Positions 9,273-18,198 of a stretch of DNA of 64,000 nt are shown here, piece after piece (position 1 is the stretch's first letter; every line of letters starts with the position of its first letter). Origin of the DNA: Arthrobacter sp. SLBN-122 (lineage in GTDB: Bacteria; Actinomycetota; Actinomycetes; Actinomycetales; Micrococcaceae); contig NZ_VFMS01000001.1 of the NCBI RefSeq assembly GCF_006715165.1, forward strand, positions 744,001 to 808,000. The letters are read 5' to 3'. The notes beneath the pieces were generated by a model, which did not search any database, had not been told where the DNA came from, and worked only from the letters and a program-made list of their open reading frames with translations. Made by a program: the position numbers and the translations under genes.

Positions 9273-10284
9273 GTTGGGTGGGTGCTGAATTGAGGAGGGC
9301 GTGGACGCGGCGGAGCCGGGCCAGCCACCAGTCGCGGCGTTCGGCGGACGCTGCAAACTGCCCAAGCAGCCCGGCGTCGGCGCTGACGTCGCGGAGGCGG
9401 ATGGCGCCGTCGTCGGACACAAGGGGGTCCAGCGTGATGTCCGATTCGAACAGCGACACGGTTCCCAGGCCGCAGGCGTAGGGCAGCTCCGGCAGGGCGG
9501 CGGCGAGCGCAAGGCCAGCACGGATGCCGACGGAGGTGTCCAGCGCGGAGCTGACGACGGCGGGAAGTCCGGCCTGTGCCACGATGTCCAGGGCGCGCCG
9601 CACTCCCCCAAGCGGTGCCACCTTGACGACGAGAAGATCCGCCGCCCCGGCCCGGGCCACCCTGAGCGGATCGGTTTCCTTGCGGACGCTCTCATCCGCG
9701 GCGATCAGCACCGGCGTCCCGGCCTCCCGCAACCGGGACCGCACCTTAGCCAGGCCCTCGATGGAAGGCACCGGCTGCTCGGCATACTCCAGCCCAAACG
9801 GCGCCAGCCGGGTCAGCGCTTCCACCGCGCCCGGCACGTCCCAGCCGCCGTTGGCATCCACGCGGAGGGCTGCGTCCGGCAAGGCGTTGCGGACGGCACC
9901 TACGCGGGCAACGTCGTCGTCCAGGGACTGCCCCTGCTCGGCCACCTTGACCTTGACGGCGTCCACCCGTCCGAACCGGGCCAGCACGTAAGAAACGCGG
10001 TCTGCGGAAACGGCGGGCACGGTGGCGTTGACCGGGACGGAGTGCCGCACAGGAGGCGGGAACCCCTGCCAGCCCGCTTCGATGGCGGCGGCCAGCCACC
10101 GGGACGCTTCGGCGTCGCCATACTCGGGGAACGGGCAGAACTCGCCCCAGCCCGCTGGCCCGTGCAGCAGCAGCGATTCGCGTTCCATGATGCCGCGGAA
10201 CTTCACCCGCATGGGCAGGCTGACCACATGGGCGCGTGACAGCAACTCGTCCAGTGCGGGGATCAGGGTATCGCGGGCAGGCAT
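9256..10284 (-). CDS. menC: o-succinylbenzoate synthase
   Basis: A 342-residue enolase-superfamily enzyme that dehydrates SHCHC to o-succinylbenzoate in menaquinone synthesis. Active-site signatures are present in order: the KVKVAEQG lysine pair, VDANGGWDV (metal-binding Asp), EYAEQPV (metal-binding Glu), AADESV (metal-binding Asp) and VVKVAPLGGV (second catalytic Lys). The C-terminal YACGLGTVSLFESDITLDPL matches actinobacterial MenC. ATG 10284 is used. The gene ends inside a palindromic repeat. It completes the menF/menD/menC/menG set of the window. Confidence 0.92.
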   Translation of the reverse strand: MPARDTLIPALDELLSRAHVVSLPMRVKFRGIMERESLLLHGPAGWGEFCPFPEYGDAEASRWLAAAIEAGWQGFPPPVRHSVPVNATVPAVSADRVSYVLARFGRVDAVKVKVAEQGQSLDDDVARVGAVRNALPDAALRVDANGGWDVPGAVEALTRLAPFGLEYAEQPVPSIEGLAKVRSRLREAGTPVLIAADESVRKETDPLRVARAGAADLLVVKVAPLGGVRRALDIVAQAGLPAVVSSALDTSVGIRAGLALAAALPELPYACGLGTVSLFESDITLDPLVSDDGAIRLRDVSADAGLLGQFAASAERRDWWLARLRRVHALLNSAPTQPSNAP

Positions 10285-10345
10285 GGCTTCACTGTACCGG
10301 CGGCTCCGGGGGCAGCAGCGAGGCGGCAGGGGCTATGTAGACAAC

Positions 10346-11362
10346 TCAGATCCACTTGTTGTGCTTGAACGCCAGGTAAAGGACCAGCCCCATCGCCGCC
10401 ATCAGGCCCAGGGCGTAGGGGTAGCCATAAGTCCATGCCAGCTCGGGCATATTGGCGAAATTCATGCCGTAGATGGACGCCACCAGCGTGGGAGCGAACA
10501 GGATGGCAGCCCAGGAGGAGATGCGCTTGACCTGCTCGCTCTGTTCAAAGCTGGACTCAGTCAACCGCTGCATTTCCTCGTTTTGCCGTTGGGCCACTAG
10601 GGCTGCGTTCACGGCGAGCGCGTTCTGGAGCAGGGCCCGGAAAGATGCCACGCGTTCATTGATCCGGATGACGTGGTCCAGGACGTCGCGGTAGTGGTCC
10701 CGAAGCTCGGTTGCCTGGTCGCGGTCCGGAGCCCCGGCAATCAGGGCCTGCAGTATTCCCGCCAGCGGGCTGGTGGCCCGCTGGAAGATGATCACCTGGC
10801 GGGACAGTTCGTAGATGCGGCGGGAAACGTCCGGATCGGCGCCAAAGAGGTCATCCTCAATCTCATCGATGTCGTTTTCGAGCCCGGCCACCACCGGCTC
10901 GTATTCGTCCACCACCTGGTCCAGGATGCCGTAGAGTACGGCGTCCGGACCCAGGGCCAGGAATTCGGGCATTGACTCCATTCGGCGTCGGACTTTGGCC
11001 AGGTCCGGGGACTCGGCGTGCCGGACGGTCACCACGTACTCATCCCCGGCAAAGATGTGGATCTCGCCGAAGTCCACTTTTTCCTCGTCGTCCCGGTACC
11101 TGGCGGGCCTGAGCACCAGGAACAGGCACTCGCCGTAGTGCTCCAGCTTGGCCCGCTGATGGCCGGCAAGCGCGTCCTCGATGGCCAGGGCGTTGAGGTC
11201 GAATTCCTCGCCGACGGACTGCAGCTCCTCACCGTCCGGCCGGTACAGCCCGATCCACGCCATCCCCTCGCGCTGCCGGAGCAGGAAGTAGGTCTCGTCC
11301 AGGTCCTCGGGGTCCTCGGTGCGCAGCCCGTTCACGTACACCGCGTTGTCAATGATGGTCAC
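10346..11362 (-). CDS. corA: CorA-family magnesium/divalent-cation transporter
   Basis: A 338-residue CorA channel for Mg2+ (possibly Co2+ or Ni2+). An acidic N-terminal cytoplasmic domain is followed by a long helical stalk and two C-terminal membrane segments; the diagnostic YGMNF motif lies at the end of the first, followed by NMPELAWTYGYPYALGLM, and the protein ends in a basic tail (KHNKWI). The start is GTG 11362 (VTIIDNAVYV), overlapping the regulator stop by 4 bp (GTGA). It is therefore the last gene of a coupled operon with an ABC exporter, an unusual setting for corA. Confidence 0.92.
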   Translation of the reverse strand: MTIIDNAVYVNGLRTEDPEDLDETYFLLRQREGMAWIGLYRPDGEELQSVGEEFDLNALAIEDALAGHQRAKLEHYGECLFLVLRPARYRDDEEKVDFGEIHIFAGDEYVVTVRHAESPDLAKVRRRMESMPEFLALGPDAVLYGILDQVVDEYEPVVAGLENDIDEIEDDLFGADPDVSRRIYELSRQVIIFQRATSPLAGILQALIAGAPDRDQATELRDHYRDVLDHVIRINERVASFRALLQNALAVNAALVAQRQNEEMQRLTESSFEQSEQVKRISSWAAILFAPTLVASIYGMNFANMPELAWTYGYPYALGLMAAMGLVLYLAFKHNKWI

Positions 11363-11988
11363 GGCGTACCCTCCCCGGACCGCTCCCGCTCCCAGTCGTC
11401 CAGCAGGGCCGGCATCCGCGAATTGAGGAACCGGTAGAAGCGGGCCATATCCGCCACGCGGGCCCGTGCGGCCGATCCCTCCGGGAGGGTATCCGCCGTC
11501 GCATCCGTCAGGGAAGCAAGCTTTTCGTAGATGGGGCTGTTCCGCATGGACACGACGTACCACTCGTCCTCGCGCAGGGCGTAGAGGTCGCGGCGGCTGC
11601 CGGGCTGGGACACCCGGTGGATAAAGCCCACGGTCTGCAGGTACCGCACTGCCCCGGAGACCGCTGCAGGGCTGGCCCCCAGCCGCTCCCCGAGCTCGGC
11701 CGCCGTGAGGCTCCCTGTCTCGGACCACACCAGTGCAAGCAGCGTCCGTGCCGGCATCTTGGGGAAACCGGCGGCGGCGAAGGCAGCAGCGGTTCGTTCG
11801 GCAGCGGCGACAGTGGCACCGGCATCGGCATCGGCAGACTCAGCAGGCCCGGAAACCGAGGCGAACCCGGCTGTCCCGGATACGGAACCAGGCCCGGGAA
11901 CCGAGCCGGGCCCGGATACCGAACCGGCCCCGGGAACCGAACCAGGCCCGGATACGGGACCGGCACCAAGACGGGCGTCGGCGCTCAT
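11359..11988 (-). CDS. GbsR/MarR-type winged-helix regulator
   Basis: A 209-residue transcriptional regulator. After a low-complexity Gly/Pro/Ser/Val N-terminus (about residues 8-50) comes a winged-helix domain: FPKMPARTLLALVWSETGSL, then LTAAELGERLGASPAAVSGA as helix-turn-helix and LYALREDEWY as wing. This arrangement matches GbsR/MarR-type regulators that control adjacent ABC-2 exporters. ATG 11988 overlaps the permease stop (ATGA) and its own stop overlaps corA, so it is co-translated within the operon and probably autoregulates it. The repetitive N-terminal tail is not needed for the fold and is probably disordered. Confidence 0.8.
   Translation of the reverse strand: MSADARLGAGPVSGPGSVPGAGSVSGPGSVPGPGSVSGTAGFASVSGPAESADADAGATVAAAERTAAAFAAAGFPKMPARTLLALVWSETGSLTAAELGERLGASPAAVSGAVRYLQTVGFIHRVSQPGSRRDLYALREDEWYVVSMRNSPIYEKLASLTDATADTLPEGSAARARVADMARFYRFLNSRMPALLDDWERERSGEGTP
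11870..11965 (-). repeat. Tandem repeat coding for a (GPGSVP/S)n tail
   Basis: Imperfect head-to-tail units built on CCCGGATAC / CCGGGAACCGAACC, roughly 12-18 bp periods, encode about five copies of a Gly-Pro/Ala-Gly-Ser-Val unit near the N-terminus of the regulator. Such slippage-prone repeats are likely to vary in copy number between strains. Confidence 0.7.
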
Positions 11989-13604
11989 GCCGACCCCACT
12001 TCCCGCCGCCGCATCACCGCAACGGACAGTGCGGCAACCAACGCGGCGACGGCCAGCATCCACCATGCACCGCTCCAGTCCGTGGCGTCACCCTGCGGAA
12101 CCGGTGTGTGGGTGAACGGGGACAGGTTGCGCAGGTTTTGGTCCAGCCCCAGCATGCCGCCGAAAATGCCCAGCATCACGCCCAGGGCCAGCAGCGCCCA
12201 GCTGGCGGCGATGGTCGCGGCGGGCCACAGCACGAACACCAGGACGGGAACGGCCAGGTAGATCAGCGCCGCCGGCAATTGGGCCAGGGCGGTTTCCCAC
12301 AAAGCATCCGCCGGCATGGAGTCACCGGAGCCGGTGAGCGTGACCCACGCACCCAGGCCGGTCAGCCCTACCACCAGCACCACGGCCGCCGCGCCCAGCA
12401 GCAGGTAGCCGGCCAGCCACCGGACCCGCCCCACTGGAGCGGCCAGCAGGAGTTCGGCGGTTCCGGCCGTTTCCTCCTGCCGCAGCCTGATGACCGCTTG
12501 CAGCGCACAGGCTGCCGCCAGGACCCCGGCCATCGAGAAGATCACCGAGACCATGAGCTGGGTCAGCGAGACTCCCTGTGCCTGGAGCATGGCGCGCATC
12601 ACCGCCGTGATACCGGTCCCGGGGGTATCAAGGGCGGCCACCGCTTTGCCCAGCGACCCCGCCAGCAGCCCCAGCGCCAGCCCGCTCAGCGCCCAGCCGA
12701 TGATCGATCCGCTTTGCAGCCGCAGTGCCAGGGCCACCGGACTCCGGAGCCCCGGCCGGGCAGCTGGGCGTCCCGGCCTGGCACCCCACACGCTGGCCCC
12801 GGTGTCCCGTTTTTGAAGGATGAGCCAGGCGGACGTCAGACAGACGACGGCGAGCGCCAACGGCAGCAGCAGCGGCCAGGCGCGGTTCCCTGAGTAGGCA
12901 TACGTCTGCTGGCCCCAGCCGATCGGTGAGAACCAGCTGGCCGACCCCTCGGTCATGGTGGTTCCGTCGGCGCCGGGCGCTCCGGTGGCGTCTCCGATCC
13001 CGCGCAGGAGGTAGGCAAGGACCACCAGCGCGGCAGAGACACCGTTGGCGCCGCGAGAGGTCCCCATGAACTGGGCCACGAGCAGTCCCACGCCCAGGAA
13101 AGCGAGGCCGACGGCGCCCGTTGCGGTTCCGGCGGTCAGGGAACCTTGCGGGTCCAGGCCCTGGGCGGCAAAGCCGGCGAACACGGCGAGCGCCACGAGG
13201 ATGTTCGCGGTGACGCCGTGGAGCAGGGTGGCGATATTGGGCAGCAGGCGGCCGGCAGGCGTGGCGGCCACCAGTTCCGCACCGCCGGTTTCCTCGTCGG
13301 CCCGGGTGTGGCGTACTGCCAGGAAGGTGCTCATCAGGCCCGCCAGGAGCGCGAGGAACGCGTAAATCAGAAAGAACGTGAAGGCGCCCTGGTCCGCGCC
13401 GCGGGGAAGGCCGCGCAGCATCAGGATGGCGGGCGTGGCGATGGCCACCTGCAAGATCTCGGTCCGTGCCGCTGTACTGCCGTAGGTTTGGGTGACGGCG
13501 GCGGCCGCAAACAGTGCGAACATCCCGGTGGCCGCCACCCAGCTCACCAGCTGCCAGCGGTCCCGCCGCAGGCGCTGGCCCCACAGGACAAGGAGGACAT
13601 CCAT
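11985..13604 (-). CDS. ABC exporter permease (polyketide-antibiotic-exporter type)
   Basis: A 539-residue multi-pass membrane protein with about 12 hydrophobic segments in two similar halves (the second starts near SGSIIGWALSGLALGLL). Size and the paired halves match the TnrB3-like permeases (COG3559) that work with a separate CcmA-type ATPase to export polyketide antibiotics or similar amphiphiles. Start ATG 13604 (MDVLLVLWGQRLRR) lies 1 bp after the ATPase stop; earlier in-frame starts would run into the ATPase gene. Its stop overlaps the regulator start. The substrate is unknown; self-protection or drug export is inferred. Confidence 0.82.
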   Translation of the reverse strand: MDVLLVLWGQRLRRDRWQLVSWVAATGMFALFAAAAVTQTYGSTAARTEILQVAIATPAILMLRGLPRGADQGAFTFFLIYAFLALLAGLMSTFLAVRHTRADEETGGAELVAATPAGRLLPNIATLLHGVTANILVALAVFAGFAAQGLDPQGSLTAGTATGAVGLAFLGVGLLVAQFMGTSRGANGVSAALVVLAYLLRGIGDATGAPGADGTTMTEGSASWFSPIGWGQQTYAYSGNRAWPLLLPLALAVVCLTSAWLILQKRDTGASVWGARPGRPAARPGLRSPVALALRLQSGSIIGWALSGLALGLLAGSLGKAVAALDTPGTGITAVMRAMLQAQGVSLTQLMVSVIFSMAGVLAAACALQAVIRLRQEETAGTAELLLAAPVGRVRWLAGYLLLGAAAVVLVVGLTGLGAWVTLTGSGDSMPADALWETALAQLPAALIYLAVPVLVFVLWPAATIAASWALLALGVMLGIFGGMLGLDQNLRNLSPFTHTPVPQGDATDWSGAWWMLAVAALVAALSVAVMRRREVGSA

Positions 13605-13605
13605 G

Positions 13606-14586
13606 TCAGCTCCGCCCCCGCGCGCTGAGCAGGTGCCGCCGCGAACCATGTCCACCGGCCGGTGCGTCACCCTCCGGAGCGGCCGAGGCATCGCCGTAGT
13701 GCCGGAGGAACAGCTCCTCCAGCGACGGCGGAACAATCGTCAGGCCCTGGACGCCCAGGGCGCCCAGCGCGGGAAGGACCTCCGCGATCCGGTCCGAGTC
13801 GGCGCTGAACCGGACCCGCCCGGCGTCGAGTGTGAGGTCGTGCACCGCGCCCAGACGCGCCAGGGCTTCCGCGTCCAGTCCGTCCGCGGCAAACGAAACT
13901 TCGGACCTGGTCAGGTGCCGCAGCGAGTCAAGCGTGCCGCCGTCCACAATCCTGCCGGCGCGGATGATGCTCACGCGGTGGCAGAGCACCTCCACTTCGG
14001 AGAGGATGTGGCTGGAGAGGAGCACGGTGGCTCCGCGGTCGACGGCGGCCAGCAGCTCGCGCCGGAAGACCTCCTCCATGAGCGGGTCAAGGCCGCTGGT
14101 GGGCTCATCCAGCAGGTAGACCTCGGCTTCGGTGGCCAGGGCCGCGATCAGCGCCACCTTTTGCCGGTTGCCCTTCGAGTACGCGCGCCCCTTCTTGGCC
14201 GGATCGAAATCGAACACCTGGCACAGCCGGTCCTTCCGGCGCCGGTATGCATCACCGTCCGCGGTGCCGCCGCGCAGCCGGGACAGCAGGTCGATGGTCT
14301 CGCCGCCGGACAGGTTGGGCCAGAGCCTGACGTCCCCGGGCACGTAGGCCAGGCACCGGTGCAGTTCCACGGCCTGGCTCCAGGGCTCGAAGCCCAGGAC
14401 GGCCGCGGAGCCGGAGGTGGGCCTGGCCAGCCCCAGGAGGATGCGCAGGGTGGTGGATTTCCCGGCGCCGTTGGGACCCAGGAAACCGTGGATCTCACCG
14501 CGCTGGACGTCGAGGTCCAGCCCGTCCAACGCCCTGACATGCCCGAAGTGCTTATGCAGATTCGCTGTGTGGACAACGGTGTTCAT
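13606..14586 (-). CDS. ABC exporter ATP-binding protein
   Basis: A 326-residue CcmA/DrrA-type ATPase that drives the adjacent permease. Walker A GPNGAGKST (about residues 37-45), a signature region YSKGNRQKVAL (a variant of LSGGQ, with SKGN), Walker B VYLLDEPTSGLDPL and switch LLSSHILSEVE are all present. The C-terminal 100 residues form the accessory domain common in drug exporters. It is first in the minus-strand operon, 53 bp from the divergent MFS gene. Confidence 0.92.
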   Translation of the reverse strand: MNTVVHTANLHKHFGHVRALDGLDLDVQRGEIHGFLGPNGAGKSTTLRILLGLARPTSGSAAVLGFEPWSQAVELHRCLAYVPGDVRLWPNLSGGETIDLLSRLRGGTADGDAYRRRKDRLCQVFDFDPAKKGRAYSKGNRQKVALIAALATEAEVYLLDEPTSGLDPLMEEVFRRELLAAVDRGATVLLSSHILSEVEVLCHRVSIIRAGRIVDGGTLDSLRHLTRSEVSFAADGLDAEALARLGAVHDLTLDAGRVRFSADSDRIAEVLPALGALGVQGLTIVPPSLEELFLRHYGDASAAPEGDAPAGGHGSRRHLLSARGRS

Positions 14587-14639
14587 GCTTCAAGTCTTCG
14601 GAGTTTTCACAATTTTATGAAGGTACTAAAGTCCCCACT

Positions 14640-15830
14640 ATGAGCGCCGGCGACCCCCTGCCCAGCGGCCAGGCCGCCCGCTCTTCCTCGGCACCCCTCT
14701 ATGCCGCCGGGTTCGTCACCGCGTTCGGGGCCCACAGCATCGCGGCCGGATTGGGTGCGCAGAGCGGAAACATCGGCCTGACCCTGCTGAACCTGGGCAT
14801 CCTGCTGGCCCTCTACGACGTCGCCGAGGTCTTCCTGAAGCCGGTCTTCGGTGCGCTCAGCGACCGCATCGGCGCCAAACCGGTCGTCGTGGGCGGACTC
14901 CTCGCCTTCGCCGCGTTGTCCCTGATCGGCCTGGGTGCTGCGGACCCGTTGATCCTGGCCCTGGCCCGGCTGGGACAGGGCGCGGCGGCGTCGGCCTTCT
15001 CGCCGGCGTCGTCCGCCATGGTGGCAAGGATGGCCCGCGGCGGAAAGGCCGGCACCTACTTTGGCCGGTACGGGTCCTGGAAAAGCCTGGGTTACATCAT
15101 TGGCCCGCCGCTGGGTGCGGGCCTGATCCTGGCCGGCGGCTTCCCGCTGCTGTTCGGCACCCTGGCGGCGCTGGCCGCGGTCACCGCGGTGTGGGTGCTG
15201 GTGTCGGTGCCGCACCTGGCGCCGCTGCCGCGGATGCGGTACACGGTGGTGGACCTGGCGCGGCAGGTGGGCGAGAGGCGTTTCCTGGTGCCCACGCTGG
15301 TGCTGGCCGCCTCCACGGGAGCGCTGGGTGCCGCCGTCGGCTTCCTTCCGGCGCTGGCCACGCGGCACGGCATGGATGCCCTGGCCGGGACTGCCGCGGT
15401 GAGTGTTGTGGCGCTGGGCTCGGTGCTGACCCAGCCATGGATCGGGCGGCGGCGGGACCGCTACGCCGTCACCGACAACAAAGGTACGACGGCGGGCCTG
15501 CTGCTGATTGCCGCGGGCGTCGGCCTGGTGGCGGCCGTCCCCGGCGTGGTCACCATTTTCGTTGCCGCGGCGTGCATCGGGGTGGGGATCGGCGCGGTGA
15601 CGCCGCTCGGTTTCGCGCACCTGGCGGACACCACCCCGCCGGAGAGGATGGGCCGGACCATGGGTTCGGCGGAACTGGGACGCGAACTGGGCGACGCCGG
15701 CGGGCCCCTGCTGGTAGGCGGCATCGCCACGCTCACGGCGCTTCCGTTCGGGCTGGGCGCCCTGGCGCTGCTGGTGGCTGCGGCAAGCATCCCCCGGCTG
15801 GACCCGGTCCAACCCACCCCCACCCCCTAA
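14640..15830 (+). CDS. MFS transporter
   Basis: A 396-residue major-facilitator protein with about 12 membrane segments. The motif-A-like loop is FGALSDRIGAKPVVVGG after the second segment, and a second-half loop reads GRRRDRYAVTDNKG. The GSWKSLGYIIGPPLGAGLI segment resembles drug-efflux MFS members. Divergent from the ABC exporter operon, which hints at a common detoxification theme, but no substrate can be named. Start ATG 14640. Confidence 0.85.
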   Translation: MSAGDPLPSGQAARSSSAPLYAAGFVTAFGAHSIAAGLGAQSGNIGLTLLNLGILLALYDVAEVFLKPVFGALSDRIGAKPVVVGGLLAFAALSLIGLGAADPLILALARLGQGAAASAFSPASSAMVARMARGGKAGTYFGRYGSWKSLGYIIGPPLGAGLILAGGFPLLFGTLAALAAVTAVWVLVSVPHLAPLPRMRYTVVDLARQVGERRFLVPTLVLAASTGALGAAVGFLPALATRHGMDALAGTAAVSVVALGSVLTQPWIGRRRDRYAVTDNKGTTAGLLLIAAGVGLVAAVPGVVTIFVAAACIGVGIGAVTPLGFAHLADTTPPERMGRTMGSAELGRELGDAGGPLLVGGIATLTALPFGLGALALLVAAASIPRLDPVQPTPTP

Positions 15831-15848
15831 GCGGCCTTCCAGCTTTTT

Positions 15849-16772
15849 GTGTCACCCTTAACGGCGATGACTTTTTCACGGCAACTACCCACCAGGGCCC
15901 TGGCCCGGCCTGCCCCGGGCTCGGCGTTCCTGTTCGTGCTGTCCACCCTGGCGTGCATTGCCGGCCTGTTTGCCACCTACTACTTCTTCGTCCAGACCAC
16001 CACCGGACAGTTCATTGACGAGTCCGCGCTGGTGGAAGCGGTGGAGATCCACGGGCCCGCCGGGAAGGCAGCCACCCGGTTCCTGGACCTGCTGCCCACC
16101 ATCTCGCTGGTGATGGCCGCCGTCGTGGTCCTGTTCGTGACGGTGATCCGGAGGCACTGGGCGGAGGCGGGGATTGCCGTGGCCGCCTGCATCGGCGCGA
16201 ACGTGGCCACGCAGGTGCTGAAGGACCTGCTGCCGCAGCGCCCGGACAAAGGGGTGTTGACGCTGGAGCTGAATTCCCTGCCGTCCGGGCACACCACCCT
16301 GGCGGCGTCGGCGGCGGCAGCAGTGTTCCTGATGGCGTCCCCGCGCTGGCGGCCCATGGCCGGCTTCATCGGCGGCAGCTTTGCCATCGCGTCCGGAGTG
16401 TCCACGCTGATCAACCAGTGGCACCGGCCGGCCGACGTGGTGGCCGCGTTCCTGCTGGTGGGTGCGTTCATGATTCCGGCGGGCTGGCTGATCCTGCGCC
16501 GGGGTTCGTGGAACGAGTGGGACGGGTTCGGTGAACATGTCGGCTCGGCCCGGATCTGGCTCACGCTGCCGGTGCTGATCGGGCTGGCCTCGGCGGTGGT
16601 GGCGGTGTTTTCGCTGATCCGGATTGCGCCCAGCCCGTGGCAGGAGGCCAGCACCACCAACTACTTCTGGGCAGGCATCGCACTGATCGTGATCGCTGGC
16701 TACCTGGCCACCGTGGCCACCACCTCACTGTTCGCGTTCGCGGCACGACGGCGGAGCGCACTGCGCCGCTGA
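15849..16772 (+). CDS. PAP2-family membrane phosphatase
   Basis: An integral membrane protein of about 307 residues with the three PAP2 signatures in order: KDLLPQRPD (motif 1), NSLPSGHTTLAA (motif 2, phosphate-binding with catalytic-type His) and INQWHRPADVVAAF (motif 3, nucleophilic His). Such enzymes remove phosphate from lipid phosphates such as undecaprenyl-PP or phosphatidic acid. Six membrane segments are visible. The start is uncertain: GTG 15849 or ATG 15867, neither with a clear ribosome site. It lies 18 bp after the MFS gene and may be co-transcribed. Confidence 0.85.
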   Translation: MSPLTAMTFSRQLPTRALARPAPGSAFLFVLSTLACIAGLFATYYFFVQTTTGQFIDESALVEAVEIHGPAGKAATRFLDLLPTISLVMAAVVVLFVTVIRRHWAEAGIAVAACIGANVATQVLKDLLPQRPDKGVLTLELNSLPSGHTTLAASAAAAVFLMASPRWRPMAGFIGGSFAIASGVSTLINQWHRPADVVAAFLLVGAFMIPAGWLILRRGSWNEWDGFGEHVGSARIWLTLPVLIGLASAVVAVFSLIRIAPSPWQEASTTNYFWAGIALIVIAGYLATVATTSLFAFAARRRSALRR

Positions 16773-16800
16773 CCGGCTGCCTTGGGTGCCACCGTAAGGG

Positions 16801-18195
16801 TCAGCCGGCGTTGAGGCGGGCCAGCAGCAGGGCTTCGGCCACGATGGCGTTTTCGAAATCGCCCAGGTGGATGGATTCGTTGGCCCCGTGCGCCCGCGAG
16901 TCCGGGTCCTCCGCGCCCGTGACCAGGATTTCCGCCTCCGGGTACAGCTTGTTCAGGATGTTGACGGCCGGAATGGAGCCGCCCACGCCCATGGAAACAG
17001 CTGGAACACCCCACACGTCACCCATAGCCGCAAGCATTGACCGTGAGGCGGGGGACGACGCATCCCCGGCGAACCCCTCGGTCCGCCCGCCCGGCGTGAA
17101 GACCACGCCGGCGCCGAACGGTACGTGGGCTTCCACGTGCCGGCGGACTGCCTCCATGGCGGCAGCGGTGTCAGACGACGGCGCCAGGCTCAGGCTGAAC
17201 CGCGCCCGGGCCGCCGGCTGCAGCGTGTCGGAGGACAATGCCACGGACGGCGCATCGATCCCGATGATGGCCATGGCCGGCTTGGTCCACAACCGCGACG
17301 TCAAGGATCCCGAACCGGCCAGCGGCACTCCCGGCAGGACGCGGGAATCGGCGCGGAACTCAGCCTCGGTAAGGGACGGACCCGGCTCCTCCGAAGCCGG
17401 CAGGCCCTCCACCGCCACGCTGCCGTCGTCGTGGTGGAAGGAGGCGATGAGCCGGGACAGCGCCGCAACAGCGTCCACCAGCGGCCCGCCGTAGGTTCCT
17501 GAATGCAGGGCGTGCTCCAGCACCCGCACCTCGATGGTTCCCAGGACCAGCCCGCGCAGGCTGGTGGTCAGGGCCGGCACGCCCACCTTCCAGTTCCCGG
17601 AGTCGGCCACCACCAGCACATCCGCGCGCAGCAGGTCGGCGTGCTGCTGCAGCAGCAGGGGCAGGGAGGGCGAGCCCGCCTCCTCCTCGCCGTCGATGAA
17701 CACCGTAATGCCCATGCCCAGGTCATTGCCCAGGACCCGGAGTGCGTTGCGGACGGCGGCCACGTGCAGCAGCACGCCTGCCTTGTTGTCCGCCACTCCC
17801 CTGCCCCACAACCGGCCGCCGCGCTCCACCGCTTCGAAGGGCGGGCTCTCCCACAGCTCCAGGTCGCCGGCGGGCTGGACGTCGTAGTGCGCGTACAGCA
17901 GGATGGTGGGCTTGCCGGGTTCGGCGGGCCGGCGTCCCACTACTGCGGGGGCACCGGGACTGCCGTCCGGGCGGGGTGCCTGCAGGATGTCGACGTCGGC
18001 CAGGCCGGCGTTGCGGAGCAGGCCCGCCACCTGCTGGGCGGCCTGGTCCAGCTGTGAGGGGTCGAAGGAGTCCCAGGCCATGGCGGGGATGCGGACCAGC
18101 TCAGAGAGTTCGTCGACGGCGGCACGGAAGTCACCGCGCACGGCTTGCCGGAGGCCGGCCAGGACATCCTGGTCCGCTGTTGACGGCGGCGCCAT
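16801..18195 (-). CDS. M20-family dipeptidase/peptidase
   Basis: A 464-residue zinc hydrolase of the M20 (ArgE/DapE/CPG2-like dipeptidase) family. Metal and catalytic residues lie in LLYAHYDVQP, GRGVADNKAG and FIDGEEEAGSPS; the dimerisation domain follows, and HLGDFENAIVAEALLLARL is at the C-terminus. M20 dipeptidases cut short peptides or N-capped amino acids. It starts 3 bp after the amidotransferase gene, so the two are surely co-transcribed. In the known N-acetylglutaminylglutamine-amide system, an amidotransferase of this type is paired with a peptidase of another family (M42); an M20 enzyme here could play that part, which is inference. Confidence 0.9.
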   Translation of the reverse strand: MAPPSTADQDVLAGLRQAVRGDFRAAVDELSELVRIPAMAWDSFDPSQLDQAAQQVAGLLRNAGLADVDILQAPRPDGSPGAPAVVGRRPAEPGKPTILLYAHYDVQPAGDLELWESPPFEAVERGGRLWGRGVADNKAGVLLHVAAVRNALRVLGNDLGMGITVFIDGEEEAGSPSLPLLLQQHADLLRADVLVVADSGNWKVGVPALTTSLRGLVLGTIEVRVLEHALHSGTYGGPLVDAVAALSRLIASFHHDDGSVAVEGLPASEEPGPSLTEAEFRADSRVLPGVPLAGSGSLTSRLWTKPAMAIIGIDAPSVALSSDTLQPAARARFSLSLAPSSDTAAAMEAVRRHVEAHVPFGAGVVFTPGGRTEGFAGDASSPASRSMLAAMGDVWGVPAVSMGVGGSIPAVNILNKLYPEAEILVTGAEDPDSRAHGANESIHLGDFENAIVAEALLLARLNAG

Positions 18196-18198
18196 TCG

